Source: Polynucleobacter sp. MWH-Svant-W18
GTDB taxonomy: Bacteria > Pseudomonadota > Gammaproteobacteria > Burkholderiales > Burkholderiaceae
Reading direction: 5' to 3'
DNA length: 64,000 nucleotides
NCBI RefSeq assembly: GCF_018687495.1
Contig: NZ_CP061293.1
Coordinates: 1,240,001-1,304,000, forward strand
Positions 54,837-62,679 of this stretch are shown piece after piece. Made by a program: the position numbers and the translations under genes. The notes beneath the pieces were generated by a model. It was not told the DNA's origin, ran no database searches, and saw only the letters and a list, made by a program, of their open reading frames with translations. Each line of letters begins with the position of its first letter. The stretch's first letter is position 1.

Positions 54837-55570
54837 ACTTTTAATAAATGATAAAGGTTACGTAACATGCCTGCCGTGGCCCCCCAAATAAAGCGGTTCT
54901 CGTACGGCATTGAATAAAAGCGGCGACTACCTTGTTCGCTTTGCCACAAGCGAACTTGGTGATTCGCTGGATCTAGCAAAAAACTCAAGGGAACTTCAAA
55001 AACATCCGCCACTTCAAATTCATCCAAGACATATTCTGCCTGAGCTTCTACCAATGCTACTACTGGTGTGACGCTATAGCCAGAAACAGTTAAATATTCA
55101 GGCAAATGGCCAATAATCTCCACCCGGCTACGGTCTAGACCAATCTCTTCCTCGCTCTCACGTAAGGCAGTGTCATCTGGACTTCGATCTTCGGCATCCA
55201 TTCGGCCACCTGGAAAGCTAATTTGGCCCGCATGATCTCGTAGGTGATCCGTTCTTTGGGTCAGCAATACAGACAAACCCCCTTCTCTCAGCAACAACGG
55301 AATAAGAACTGCTGCCTTAGTCACTTTGCCAGCAGCCTGCCGACGCGCAATGATATCGGCAGCAATCACATGACGGTTTTCATCGGTAATTTCTGGCTGC
55401 CAGCTGGGTTGGCGCGCAAAGAGTGCTCTTAATGCCTCCGGGTTTAAGCGCTCTGCAGGCACATTATCTTGATAGTCACAAACCTCATGAACCGGAATTG
55501 CTTGCGCGTCAAACCCTGGAGGCGCAGCTACATTGATTGCATCATCTTCGGGTTTGGCAGTCTTGGTCAT
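54833..55570 (-). CDS. NUDIX hydrolase, CoA pyrophosphatase type
   Basis: A 245-residue NUDIX enzyme. The box GGRMDAEDRSPDDTALRESEEEIG is complete with its metal-binding glutamates, and just before it LLTQRTDHLRDHAGQISFPGG is the NudL-type CoA pyrophosphatase motif. It probably cleaves CoA or acyl-CoA to 3',5'-ADP and 4'-phosphopantetheine. The first 80 residues extend beyond the minimal domain. It follows rplS after a terminator and is coupled to the CobD-like gene. Confidence 0.88.
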   Translation of the reverse strand: MTKTAKPEDDAINVAAPPGFDAQAIPVHEVCDYQDNVPAERLNPEALRALFARQPSWQPEITDENRHVIAADIIARRQAAGKVTKAAVLIPLLLREGGLSVLLTQRTDHLRDHAGQISFPGGRMDAEDRSPDDTALRESEEEIGLDRSRVEIIGHLPEYLTVSGYSVTPVVALVEAQAEYVLDEFEVADVFEVPLSFLLDPANHQVRLWQSEQGSRRFYSMPYENRFIWGATAGMLRNLYHLLKV

Positions 55571-55587
55571 AGGCTCATTCTAAGGCA

Positions 55588-55614
55588 ACAAAAAAGGCGA
55601 CCTAGGCCGCCTTT
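55588..55614 (-). terminator. rho-independent terminator of the rplS operon
   Basis: On the minus strand AAAGGCG (55614-55608) pairs with CGCCTTT (55599-55593) around an eight-base loop containing CCTAGG, followed by a T-run (55595-55590). It lies 22 bases after the rplS stop. Confidence 0.85.
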
Positions 55615-55635
55615 CTGCTTGCATCAAAACGACAA

Positions 55636-56031
55636 TTACTCAGCAGCTGGAGCAGCTACTACTTTAGTGCGCGCTTGAAGCTTTTCTTTAATACGTGCTG
55701 ACTTACCAGAACGGTCACGCAAGTAATACAACTTGGCACGACGGACATCACCGCGACGCTTGACTTCAACGCTAGCAATCAATGGTGAGTATGTTTGGAA
55801 AGTACGCTCAACGCCTTCACCAGAAGAAATCTTACGCACGATAAAGCTGGAATTGAGTCCGCGATTACGCTTAGCAATCACAACGCCTTCAAAGGCCTGG
55901 GTACGCTTACGAGTACCTTCAACAACATTCACACTAACAACTACTGTGTCGCCAGGAGCAAAGCTTGGCAATACTTTGTTAGCACTTAAGCGAGCAATTT
56001 CTTCTTGCTCAATTTTTTCGATCAAATTCAT
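55636..56031 (-). CDS. rplS: 50S ribosomal protein L19
   Basis: bL19 sits at the 30S-50S interface. The 131-residue protein has the usual core: [46 protein letters not shown], then [45 protein letters not shown] basic, alanine-rich tail of about 12 residues extends beyond the E. coli protein. It closes the rpsP-rimM-trmD-rplS operon. The 116-base gap to trmD shows no clear structure. Confidence 0.97.
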   Translation of the reverse strand: MNLIEKIEQEEIARLSANKVLPSFAPGDTVVVSVNVVEGTRKRTQAFEGVVIAKRNRGLNSSFIVRKISSGEGVERTFQTYSPLIASVEVKRRGDVRRAKLYYLRDRSGKSARIKEKLQARTKVVAAPAAE

Positions 56032-56147
56032 TTTTAATCCTTAAACATCTTATTAGCGTTTAATCCCGAGATAAAAATCTACGGACCTAATAGAGGATGC
56101 AGTTAATACCATTTCACTAAACCAAAAACCAAACTTTTCAATAGCAC

Positions 56148-56918
56148 TCAATTGGATAGAGAGCGAAGAAATTGTTCATCTTCTCGGGTTAGCAACCCAT
56201 TAGCTCTGGCAGATTCAATTAAATCTGGCCTTAGCCTGAACGTCAGCTTTAAAGACTGTTGCCGACGCCAATCCGCTATTTTAGCGTGATGTCCGCCTAA
56301 AAGCACGTCCGGCACTGATAAATTTTCATAAATTTCAGGGCGGGTGTAGTGCGGATAGTCCAAAAGACCGTTCATAAAGCTATCCTGGGCAGCGGATTCG
56401 CCATCCCCTAGCGCTCCTGGAATGAGTCTAATCACCGCATCCATCATCGCCATAGCGGGGATTTCGCCCCCAGAAAGGACAAAATCACCTATAGAGAGTT
56501 GAAAGTCGACATTTCGGTCTATAAACCGTTGGTCCAATGCCTCATATCGACCACAAATGAAGTTGATATTGCCGTAATCCAGGATAGTGGCAGCCATTTT
56601 TTGGGAAAAACTCTCCCCTTGGGGGGCTAAGAGGCAGATAGGCCCCGTTTTTATCCCTGCAGCCTGATGAGACGCCTTAATCCCTGCAACTGTGTCTTCG
56701 AGGGGTTTGGCCATCATCACCATTCCAGGGCCACCGCCATAAGCGCGATCATCGACTGTCTTGCGGGGGTCTGTACAAAAATCCCGAGGATTCCAAAGAT
56801 GCACGCTGGCTAAAGATTGTTCGCATGCGCGACCAGTAATACCCCACTGTGTAAGAGCAGAGAACATATCTGGAAATAAGGTCACAACATCAAAGCGCAT
56901 ATCTGAATTCAGACTCAT
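56148..56918 (-). CDS. trmD: tRNA (guanine37-N1)-methyltransferase
   Basis: TrmD makes m1G37 in tRNAs reading codons that start with C (and some others), preventing +1 frameshifts. The 256-residue SPOUT enzyme starts MRFDVVTLFPDMFSALTQWGITGRA after six extra residues. It has the SAM-knot segment YGGGPGMVMMAKPL, FICGRYEALDQRFID and SIGDFVLSGGEIPAMAMMDAV, and the YPHYTRPEIYENLSVPDVLLGGHH loop. ATG 56900 is an equally good start; neither has a clear ribosome site. It follows rimM by 21 bases. Confidence 0.96.
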   Translation of the reverse strand: MSLNSDMRFDVVTLFPDMFSALTQWGITGRACEQSLASVHLWNPRDFCTDPRKTVDDRAYGGGPGMVMMAKPLEDTVAGIKASHQAAGIKTGPICLLAPQGESFSQKMAATILDYGNINFICGRYEALDQRFIDRNVDFQLSIGDFVLSGGEIPAMAMMDAVIRLIPGALGDGESAAQDSFMNGLLDYPHYTRPEIYENLSVPDVLLGGHHAKIADWRRQQSLKLTFRLRPDLIESARANGLLTREDEQFLRSLSN

Positions 56919-56939
56919 TCATTACTGTGGGTTTTGCAA

Positions 56940-57503
56940 TCACCAATCACTCTGCCAATCGAGGGTGATTTTCTTATTCGGTAAGTCTACGTTTTGCACT
57001 ACTTCTTTTACAAATGGTACTAATTGTTTTATCGCTTTAGTTTGCGCATCACCGATTGCAATGACACCGTGTGCACCATTCTCAGTAATATCTATCACTT
57101 CACCTAAAGCTTCGCCTTGAAGATTAACAGCGTGACATCCAATCAAGTCAACCCAATAATAGGAGTCGCCATCCGGCTTAGGGAAGGTTTCTCGTGTTAC
57201 CAAGATTCTGGCACCCTTTAATGCAAGTGCTTGATCTCGATCGCCAACACCTTCAAGCGCCATCACGACATTACCGCTGTGCATCTTCGCGCTCTTTACT
57301 GTGTATTGCGTTAGTGAGGCTTGCTCTATAGACGCAGAGACACCCGCCTCCCGGCGTGGGATGAGAGATAGCCAAACTGCTTTAGAAGAGAGAAGTGCTA
57401 CAGGGTCGGAAGAGTGAGGCCTAACCTTCACCTGCCCTTGCAGCCCTTGGGCCTCAGAAATGGCGCCAAGTTCAATCAAATCATTTAGGGAAGGTGTACT
57501 CAT
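56940..57503 (-). CDS. rimM: 16S rRNA processing protein RimM
   Basis: RimM binds ribosomal protein S19 and helps mature the 30S head. The 187-residue protein has the N-terminal RimM barrel (LIELGAISEAQGLQGQVKVRPHSSDP) and the C-terminal PRC barrel (YYWVDLIGCHAVNLQGEALGEVIDITENGAHGVIAI, then QLVPFVKEVVQNVDLPNKKITLDW). The longest frame starts at a TTG two codons upstream; ATG 57503 is preferred. Canonical position between rpsP and trmD. Confidence 0.96.
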   Translation of the reverse strand: MSTPSLNDLIELGAISEAQGLQGQVKVRPHSSDPVALLSSKAVWLSLIPRREAGVSASIEQASLTQYTVKSAKMHSGNVVMALEGVGDRDQALALKGARILVTRETFPKPDGDSYYWVDLIGCHAVNLQGEALGEVIDITENGAHGVIAIGDAQTKAIKQLVPFVKEVVQNVDLPNKKITLDWQSDW

Positions 57504-57594
57504 TTGCAAGACACCTTATTTTCCCGAGATAGAACTACTGAAAATCCTGCCACTAAAAACTCCACCATGAGAGTGAAGTCTCTAGCGAAATTAT

Positions 57595-57840
57595 TTAAAC
57601 AGCAGGATTGTTTTTGATCAAACGAACAACAGTTGGAGATACTTGCGCACCAACACCAGTCCAGTAAGTCAAACGATCTTGAGCGATGCGCATTGCTTGC
57701 TCAGATGCAGCTGCTTGAGGATTGAAGTAACCAATGCGCTCGATAAAGTTCGAGTCACGACGGTTGCGCTTATCAGTAGCAACAATGCTGTAAAAAGGGC
57801 GCTTCTTAGAACCGCCGCGTGCCAGTCGAATGACGACCAT
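57595..57840 (-). CDS. rpsP: 30S ribosomal protein S16
   Basis: bS16 is an early assembly protein of the 30S subunit. The 81-residue product begins [21 protein letters not shown] and carries RIGYFNP and the [17 protein letters not shown] end, all standard. It opens the rpsP-rimM-trmD-rplS operon, with 91 bases to rimM. In that gap a weak ACTC/GAGT hairpin followed by TTTTT could attenuate expression of the lower-abundance rimM and trmD products. Confidence 0.98.
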   Translation of the reverse strand: MVVIRLARGGSKKRPFYSIVATDKRNRRDSNFIERIGYFNPQAAASEQAMRIAQDRLTYWTGVGAQVSPTVVRLIKNNPAV

Positions 57841-57956
57841 ACTTATTCCTTAAAAAATCTAAAATGAAAAGGTTGCTTCCAACCCAATGAAATTTCTACA
57901 AAAAATTCTTGGTTCCAGCCCACCAATAAAACATACGGCAAAGCGGAAAACCTCAT

Positions 57957-57985
57957 ATTCTAGACGAAAACCCCTACTTTTTCCA
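57957..57985 (-). promoter_or_regulatory. promoter of the rpsP operon
   Basis: On the minus strand TGGAAA (57985-57980, 4 of 6 to -35) and TAGAAT (57962-57957, 5 of 6 to -10) are 17 bases apart. Transcription would begin near 57950, giving a leader of about 110 bases before rpsP. I saw no named riboswitch or leader motif in it. The rest of the 224-base gap to the divergent lipoprotein gene shows nothing else I can support. Confidence 0.6.
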
Positions 57986-58064
57986 CCTGTTTGAAGGCCT
58001 AAGTCAGTAGAATAGCGGAATACAGTACATAAAAAATATATACAAAACAATAACTTAGAGAAAT

Positions 58065-58607
58065 ATGTCCATCAGAATAAGCGCCGATTTTTCCATCCAG
58101 GCACCCCCAAAAGACTGCATCCGGAATCTATTTGTGGTGTTTTTGTCTCTAAGCATGGCTTTTTTGACTGGCTGTGCAAACGTCATCCCACCTTGCAACG
58201 CTAAAACCAGTCCGCCCAGTAGCGAATTACGCAACACCAAATGGGAGCTTACGCGCTGGAATTTGCCCCCCAATAGCAATGGTGAAGTACGCACCCGCCA
58301 AATTCCGCTAGGTGAAGCTAGCAATCCGATTCAGATTACTTTTGATGCTAATGGTCAACGCATCAGTGGTTCTACTGGCTGCAATCGATTTACAGCGCTG
58401 CTAGATGAGGATGGTCGCGGCTTTACCTTCAGCAAAATCACCAGTACCAAAATGGCATGCAGCCCACAGCGGAATGAATTGGAGAATGACTTTCTCTACG
58501 AGCTCAATGACTACCGCAGCATTATTCGAAACGGCGATCAATTACTGATGATTGGCAGTGACCGTGAAGTCCTTAGTTTTACTCAGCGTCCCAATACAAA
58601 TCAATAA
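58065..58607 (+). CDS. META-domain (HslJ-like) lipoprotein
   Basis: A 180-residue protein. A hydrophobic stretch (about residues 23-35) ends in a lipobox LTGC, so it is probably lipid-anchored; the roughly 20 residues before it are long for a signal and the true start may be internal. The mature part has the META fold: LRNTKWELTRW, ITFDANGQRISGSTGCNRFTALL, KITSTKMACS and the C-terminal GDQLLMIGSDREVLSFTQ. META/HslJ proteins are linked to envelope stress or novobiocin tolerance, with no known activity. It precedes the small membrane gene by 19 bases. Confidence 0.85.
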   Translation: MSIRISADFSIQAPPKDCIRNLFVVFLSLSMAFLTGCANVIPPCNAKTSPPSSELRNTKWELTRWNLPPNSNGEVRTRQIPLGEASNPIQITFDANGQRISGSTGCNRFTALLDEDGRGFTFSKITSTKMACSPQRNELENDFLYELNDYRSIIRNGDQLLMIGSDREVLSFTQRPNTNQ

Positions 58608-58626
58608 ATCCATTAGAAAAATATAG

Positions 58627-59073
58627 ATGAAAAACTCCAAACTGATTTTTTGTGCTCTCGGCTTATTTTTTCCTGGCAGCGGTCTGAACTGTTTTTACCT
58701 GCAAGGCTGGAAATCCTTTTGGGCTTGGGCGCAATTATTTGCATTGATTGGCGGCATAGCTGGCTGGGTCATTCTGAAAGATACCCACTTTCATTCAGCA
58801 GCAGGCTGGATCCTCATTACCTTTGGTTTTATTGCGATTGAAGCAAGTTGGTTAACCACGATCGCCTTTGGCCTACGCCTTGATGAAAAGTGGGATGCGC
58901 AATTTAATCCTGGCATTGAAGAGCAGCATCGCACCCGCTCGGGTTGGCCGGTGATTCTTACTGTTATTTTTGCACTCGTTTTGGGTGCTGGTGTAATGAT
59001 GACTTTTCTAGCAATTGCTTTCGAGCAATTCTTTATTTCACAACTCTACGAAGCCAGAAAGCTATCGCAATAA
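58627..59073 (+). CDS. small hypothetical membrane protein
   Basis: A 148-residue protein with four hydrophobic segments (about 5-20, 31-48, 56-80 and 108-132). The start KLIFCALGLFFPGSGLNCFYLQGWKSFW recalls TM2-type domains, where a PGxG turn and a G-x-x-x-F/Y pattern recur. No function can be assigned. It is probably co-transcribed with the META lipoprotein and converges on the acyl-CoA dehydrogenase, with 7 bases between stops. Confidence 0.75.
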   Translation: MKNSKLIFCALGLFFPGSGLNCFYLQGWKSFWAWAQLFALIGGIAGWVILKDTHFHSAAGWILITFGFIAIEASWLTTIAFGLRLDEKWDAQFNPGIEEQHRTRSGWPVILTVIFALVLGAGVMMTFLAIAFEQFFISQLYEARKLSQ

Positions 59074-59080
59074 TAGCTAC

Positions 59081-60868
59081 CTAGAATTGCTCAACTTCTA
59101 AAGCATTTGTAGAGTGGCCACTCTCTACGATTGATGTTGCTAGTGCCTGAGCTTGTGGCAATAAATTTTCAGCGAAGAATCGTGCAGTAGCAATCTTGGC
59201 CCCATAAAAAGCAGGGTCGCTATCACGTAAACGCTCTGCGGCTAAAAGCGCTCGTGCCATTTGCCAGCCACCGAGCACCAAGCCTGAGAGACGCAAGTAA
59301 GCAAAGCTGCCAGCGTAAACTGCCTTGGCCTCGCTCTTAGCATTTGCCACTATGTAAGCTACTGCCTCCTCGAATGCGGCGCGGCCAATAGACAACTGCT
59401 TGAGCACCGCTTTCGCATCAACAGAGCCGCTGACTGCTAGCGCTTTTTCGGTTTCAGCAATTTTTTGTGAGAGTGCTTTTGCGGTAGCTCCGCCATCACG
59501 CACTGTCTTTCTACCAACCAAATCGTTCGCCTGAATAGCAGTGGTGCCCTCATAAATCGTCAGAATGCGCGCATCTCGATAATGTTGAGCTGCGCCTGTT
59601 TCTTCAATGAAACCCATGCCGCCATGCACTTGCACACCGAGGCTTGCAACTTCAATCGACATCTCGGTTGAGAAGCCTTTCACAATTGGCACTAGGAACT
59701 CATAAATTGCTTGGTTAGATTTGCGTACAGTCTCATCTGGTGCCGCATGTTGCGCATCATAAGCAGCGGCAGCGTAATATGCCAATGCGCGAGAAGCTTC
59801 TGTGTAAGCGCGCATGGTCATCAGCATGCGCTTGACATCAGGCTGATGAATAATCGCTACCGGACCTGCAGAGCCGGACAAATCACGGCTTTGGATGCGA
59901 TCTTTAGCATATTGCACTGCCTTTTGATAAGCACGCTCCGCCACTGCAATGCCTTGCATACCGACTGCAAAGCGAGCTGCATTCATCATGACAAACATAT
60001 ATTCCAAGCCGCGGTTCTCTTCGCCAACCAGATAGCCAATAGCACCGCCATGATCACCGAATTGCAAGACAGCAGTTGGGCTCGCCTTAATTCCTAATTT
60101 ATGTTCAATCGAGACACAGTGAACATCATTCCGCTCACCTAAGCTGCCATCTGCGTTGACCAAAAACTTTGGCACCACAAATAAAGAAATTCCTTTAACA
60201 CCCTCTGGCGCATCAGGAGTTCTCGCTAATACTAAATGGACAATGTTCTTGGCCATATCGTGCTCGCCATAGGTAATAAAGATCTTCGTTCCAAAAATCT
60301 TGTAAGTACCATTGCCCTCCGGTACAGCACGTGCTCGCACCATTGATAAGTCAGAGCCCGCCTGTGGCTCAGTGAGACACATTGAGCCAGTCCACTCGCC
60401 TGAAATCATATTCGGGACATATTGCCCCTGAATTTCTGGGCTAGCTGCAGTGAGCAAGGCTTCAATTGCACCGTCTGTCAGCATAGGACACAAAGCAAAA
60501 GACAAGCTCGCTGAGTGAACCATCTCAAAACAAGCGGTAGCAATGAGTTTTGGCAAGCCCTGACCACCAAACTCCGCAGGATGAACTACGCCCTGCCAAC
60601 CAGCAGCGGCAAATTGCTCAAAGGCTTCTTTAAATCCAGGGGTTGTTGTAACAACGCCATCTTTCCAGGAGCTGGGGTTTTGATCGCCTGGCCAATTGAG
60701 TGGCGCAACGACGTCTTGATTAAATTTGGCTGACTCTTCCAAAATCGCCGGAGCTAAATCCACATCCGCCCCAGCTTCAGCATAAGACGGATAGGCAACC
60801 ACATCTGCTAGCCCAGCTAATTCATTCATTACAAACAGCATGTCTTTTACTGGGGCTACGTATGGCAT
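59081..60868 (-). CDS. acyl-CoA dehydrogenase with C-terminal extension (DmdC-like)
   Basis: A flavoprotein of 595 residues, longer than the 380-residue short-chain enzymes because of an added C-terminal domain. Flavin and substrate motifs are intact: GEWTGSMCLTEPQAGSDLSMVRARA, KIFITYGEHDMA and QVHGGMGFIEETGAAQHYRDARILTIYEGTTAIQA, which holds the likely catalytic glutamate (YEGT). Such long dehydrogenases include DmdC (3-methylmercaptopropionyl-CoA dehydrogenase) and other medium-chain enzymes. Downstream of etfB-etfA on the same strand, with an acyl-CoA ligase at the top of the unit. Confidence 0.9.
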   Translation of the reverse strand: MPYVAPVKDMLFVMNELAGLADVVAYPSYAEAGADVDLAPAILEESAKFNQDVVAPLNWPGDQNPSSWKDGVVTTTPGFKEAFEQFAAAGWQGVVHPAEFGGQGLPKLIATACFEMVHSASLSFALCPMLTDGAIEALLTAASPEIQGQYVPNMISGEWTGSMCLTEPQAGSDLSMVRARAVPEGNGTYKIFGTKIFITYGEHDMAKNIVHLVLARTPDAPEGVKGISLFVVPKFLVNADGSLGERNDVHCVSIEHKLGIKASPTAVLQFGDHGGAIGYLVGEENRGLEYMFVMMNAARFAVGMQGIAVAERAYQKAVQYAKDRIQSRDLSGSAGPVAIIHQPDVKRMLMTMRAYTEASRALAYYAAAAYDAQHAAPDETVRKSNQAIYEFLVPIVKGFSTEMSIEVASLGVQVHGGMGFIEETGAAQHYRDARILTIYEGTTAIQANDLVGRKTVRDGGATAKALSQKIAETEKALAVSGSVDAKAVLKQLSIGRAAFEEAVAYIVANAKSEAKAVYAGSFAYLRLSGLVLGGWQMARALLAAERLRDSDPAFYGAKIATARFFAENLLPQAQALATSIVESGHSTNALEVEQF

Positions 60869-60917
60869 TACAACTCCTCTTTATTTAAATCACATCTTGC
60901 AGCATGACTAGCTACTC

Positions 60918-61853
60918 TTAGCCAAGCGCTTTTATAAGCTCTGGTACTGCAGTATTGAGGTCTGCAACCAAACCATAATCCGCCACACTAAAGATCGGGG
61001 CCTCAGGATCCTTATTGATTGCAACGATCACCTTGGAATCCTTCATACCTGCTAAGTGCTGAATCGCACCTGAGATGCCAACTGCGATATACAGTTGTGG
61101 AGCAACAATTTTCCCAGTCTGACCTACTTGATAATCATTCGGCACGTAACCCGCATCTACTGCAGCACGCGACGCACCCAAGGCGGCGCCCAGTTTGTCA
61201 GCTAAGGGTGCAATCAGTTCTTGGTATTTCTCACCAGAACCTAGACCGCGACCACCTGAAACAATAATCTTGGCGGCTGTCAATTCGGGACGATCAGACT
61301 TCGTGAGCTCGCGTCCAACAAAGGAAGAGCTGGTATTGCTTGCAGTAGCTTCTTGCTTTTCAATACTTGCAGAGCCTCCAGAAGCGGCCACAGGGTCAAA
61401 ACCGGTTGTACGAACAGTAATGACCTTCACTGGATCGCTTGACTGCACAGTTGCAATTGCATTACCAGCGTAAATAGGACGCTCGAAGGTATCGGCAGAT
61501 ACCACCTTCGTAATATCGGACAACTGAGCAACATCTAGCTTGGCAGCAACGCGTGGCATCACATTTTTACCATTAGCTGTTGCTGGAGCAAGCAGATGGG
61601 TGTAGTGCTTGGCAATGGAAAGAATCTGGGCAGCCAAGGGTTCAGCCAATTGATCCGCTAGATGCGCAGCATCAACTTGAATAACCTTGCGTACACCCGA
61701 AATTTGCGCAGCCGCAGTCGCAGCAGCGTCAGCACTGTTACCAGCAACTAAAACATCTACTTCTGGAGAACACTGCAGGGCAGCTGCTACAGCATTTAAG
61801 GTTGCCGCTTTTAGAGATTGATTATCGTGTTCAGCAATAACGAGAGCAGCCAT
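60918..61853 (-). CDS. etfA: electron transfer flavoprotein alpha subunit
   Basis: EtfA binds FAD and, with EtfB, carries electrons from acyl-CoA dehydrogenases to the quinone pool through ETF-ubiquinone oxidoreductase. The 311-residue length is normal. The C-terminal FAD domain has [66 protein letters not shown] and [19 protein letters not shown]. It directly abuts etfB (no gap) and is followed by the dehydrogenase after 49 bases. Confidence 0.96.
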   Translation of the reverse strand: MAALVIAEHDNQSLKAATLNAVAAALQCSPEVDVLVAGNSADAAATAAAQISGVRKVIQVDAAHLADQLAEPLAAQILSIAKHYTHLLAPATANGKNVMPRVAAKLDVAQLSDITKVVSADTFERPIYAGNAIATVQSSDPVKVITVRTTGFDPVAASGGSASIEKQEATASNTSSSFVGRELTKSDRPELTAAKIIVSGGRGLGSGEKYQELIAPLADKLGAALGASRAAVDAGYVPNDYQVGQTGKIVAPQLYIAVGISGAIQHLAGMKDSKVIVAINKDPEAPIFSVADYGLVADLNTAVPELIKALG

Positions 61854-62603
61854 TTAAATCACCTTCGCTTCATTTTTCAGTTTTTCTACCAAGGCTGCAA
61901 CATCAGCAACCATTACCCCTGCGCTACGCTTCGGCGGCTCTTCCACCTTCATGGTTTTGAGTCGCGGTGCAATATCCACACCGAGATCTTCGGGCTTCAC
62001 AATATCAATCGCCTTTTTCTTGGCCTTCATAATGTTGGGCAAAGTGACATAACGTGGCTCATTGAGGCGCAAGTCCGTTGTAATCACTGCGGGTAAATTC
62101 AAGGCGATTGTTTCTAGACCACCATCGACTTCGCGTGTCACAGTAGCCTTACCATCAGCAATCACCACTTTAGAAGCAAAGGTTGCCTGTGGAATATCCA
62201 TCAGGCTAGCCAACATCTGACCGGTTTGATTGCTATCGTCATCAATAGCTTGTTTACCCAAAATGATGACTTGGGCTTGTTCTTTTTCAGAGAGGGCTTT
62301 GAGAATCTTGGCAACCGCTAACGGTTGTAGTTCGGCATCGGTCTCTACCAGGATCGCACGATCAGCACCAATCGCAAGTGCAGTGCGTAAGGTTTCTTGG
62401 CACTGGGTTACGCCTGCAGTTACTACAACTATTTCAGAGGCAACACCAGCCTCTTTTAAGCGAACTGCTTCTTCAACTGCTATCTCATCAAAAGGATTCA
62501 TACTCATTTTGACGTTGGCTAGATCCACGCCTGAACCATCAGACTTGACTCGAATTTTGACGTTGTAATCAACGACTCGTTTTATTGCAACTAAGATCTT
62601 CAT
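61854..62603 (-). CDS. etfB: electron transfer flavoprotein beta subunit
   Basis: EtfB holds AMP and docks to the alpha subunit and partner dehydrogenases. The 249-residue protein begins [20 protein letters not shown] and shows [52 protein letters not shown] and the recognition-loop region [20 protein letters not shown]. It is immediately upstream of etfA. Confidence 0.96.
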   Translation of the reverse strand: MKILVAIKRVVDYNVKIRVKSDGSGVDLANVKMSMNPFDEIAVEEAVRLKEAGVASEIVVVTAGVTQCQETLRTALAIGADRAILVETDAELQPLAVAKILKALSEKEQAQVIILGKQAIDDDSNQTGQMLASLMDIPQATFASKVVIADGKATVTREVDGGLETIALNLPAVITTDLRLNEPRYVTLPNIMKAKKKAIDIVKPEDLGVDIAPRLKTMKVEEPPKRSAGVMVADVAALVEKLKNEAKVI

Positions 62604-62679
62604 TTGGAATTCTCAATAATGACAAAAATTTGTAAAGCATTGTTTAACTACTTATTTTATCCGTCCCAGTGGGCCAGAA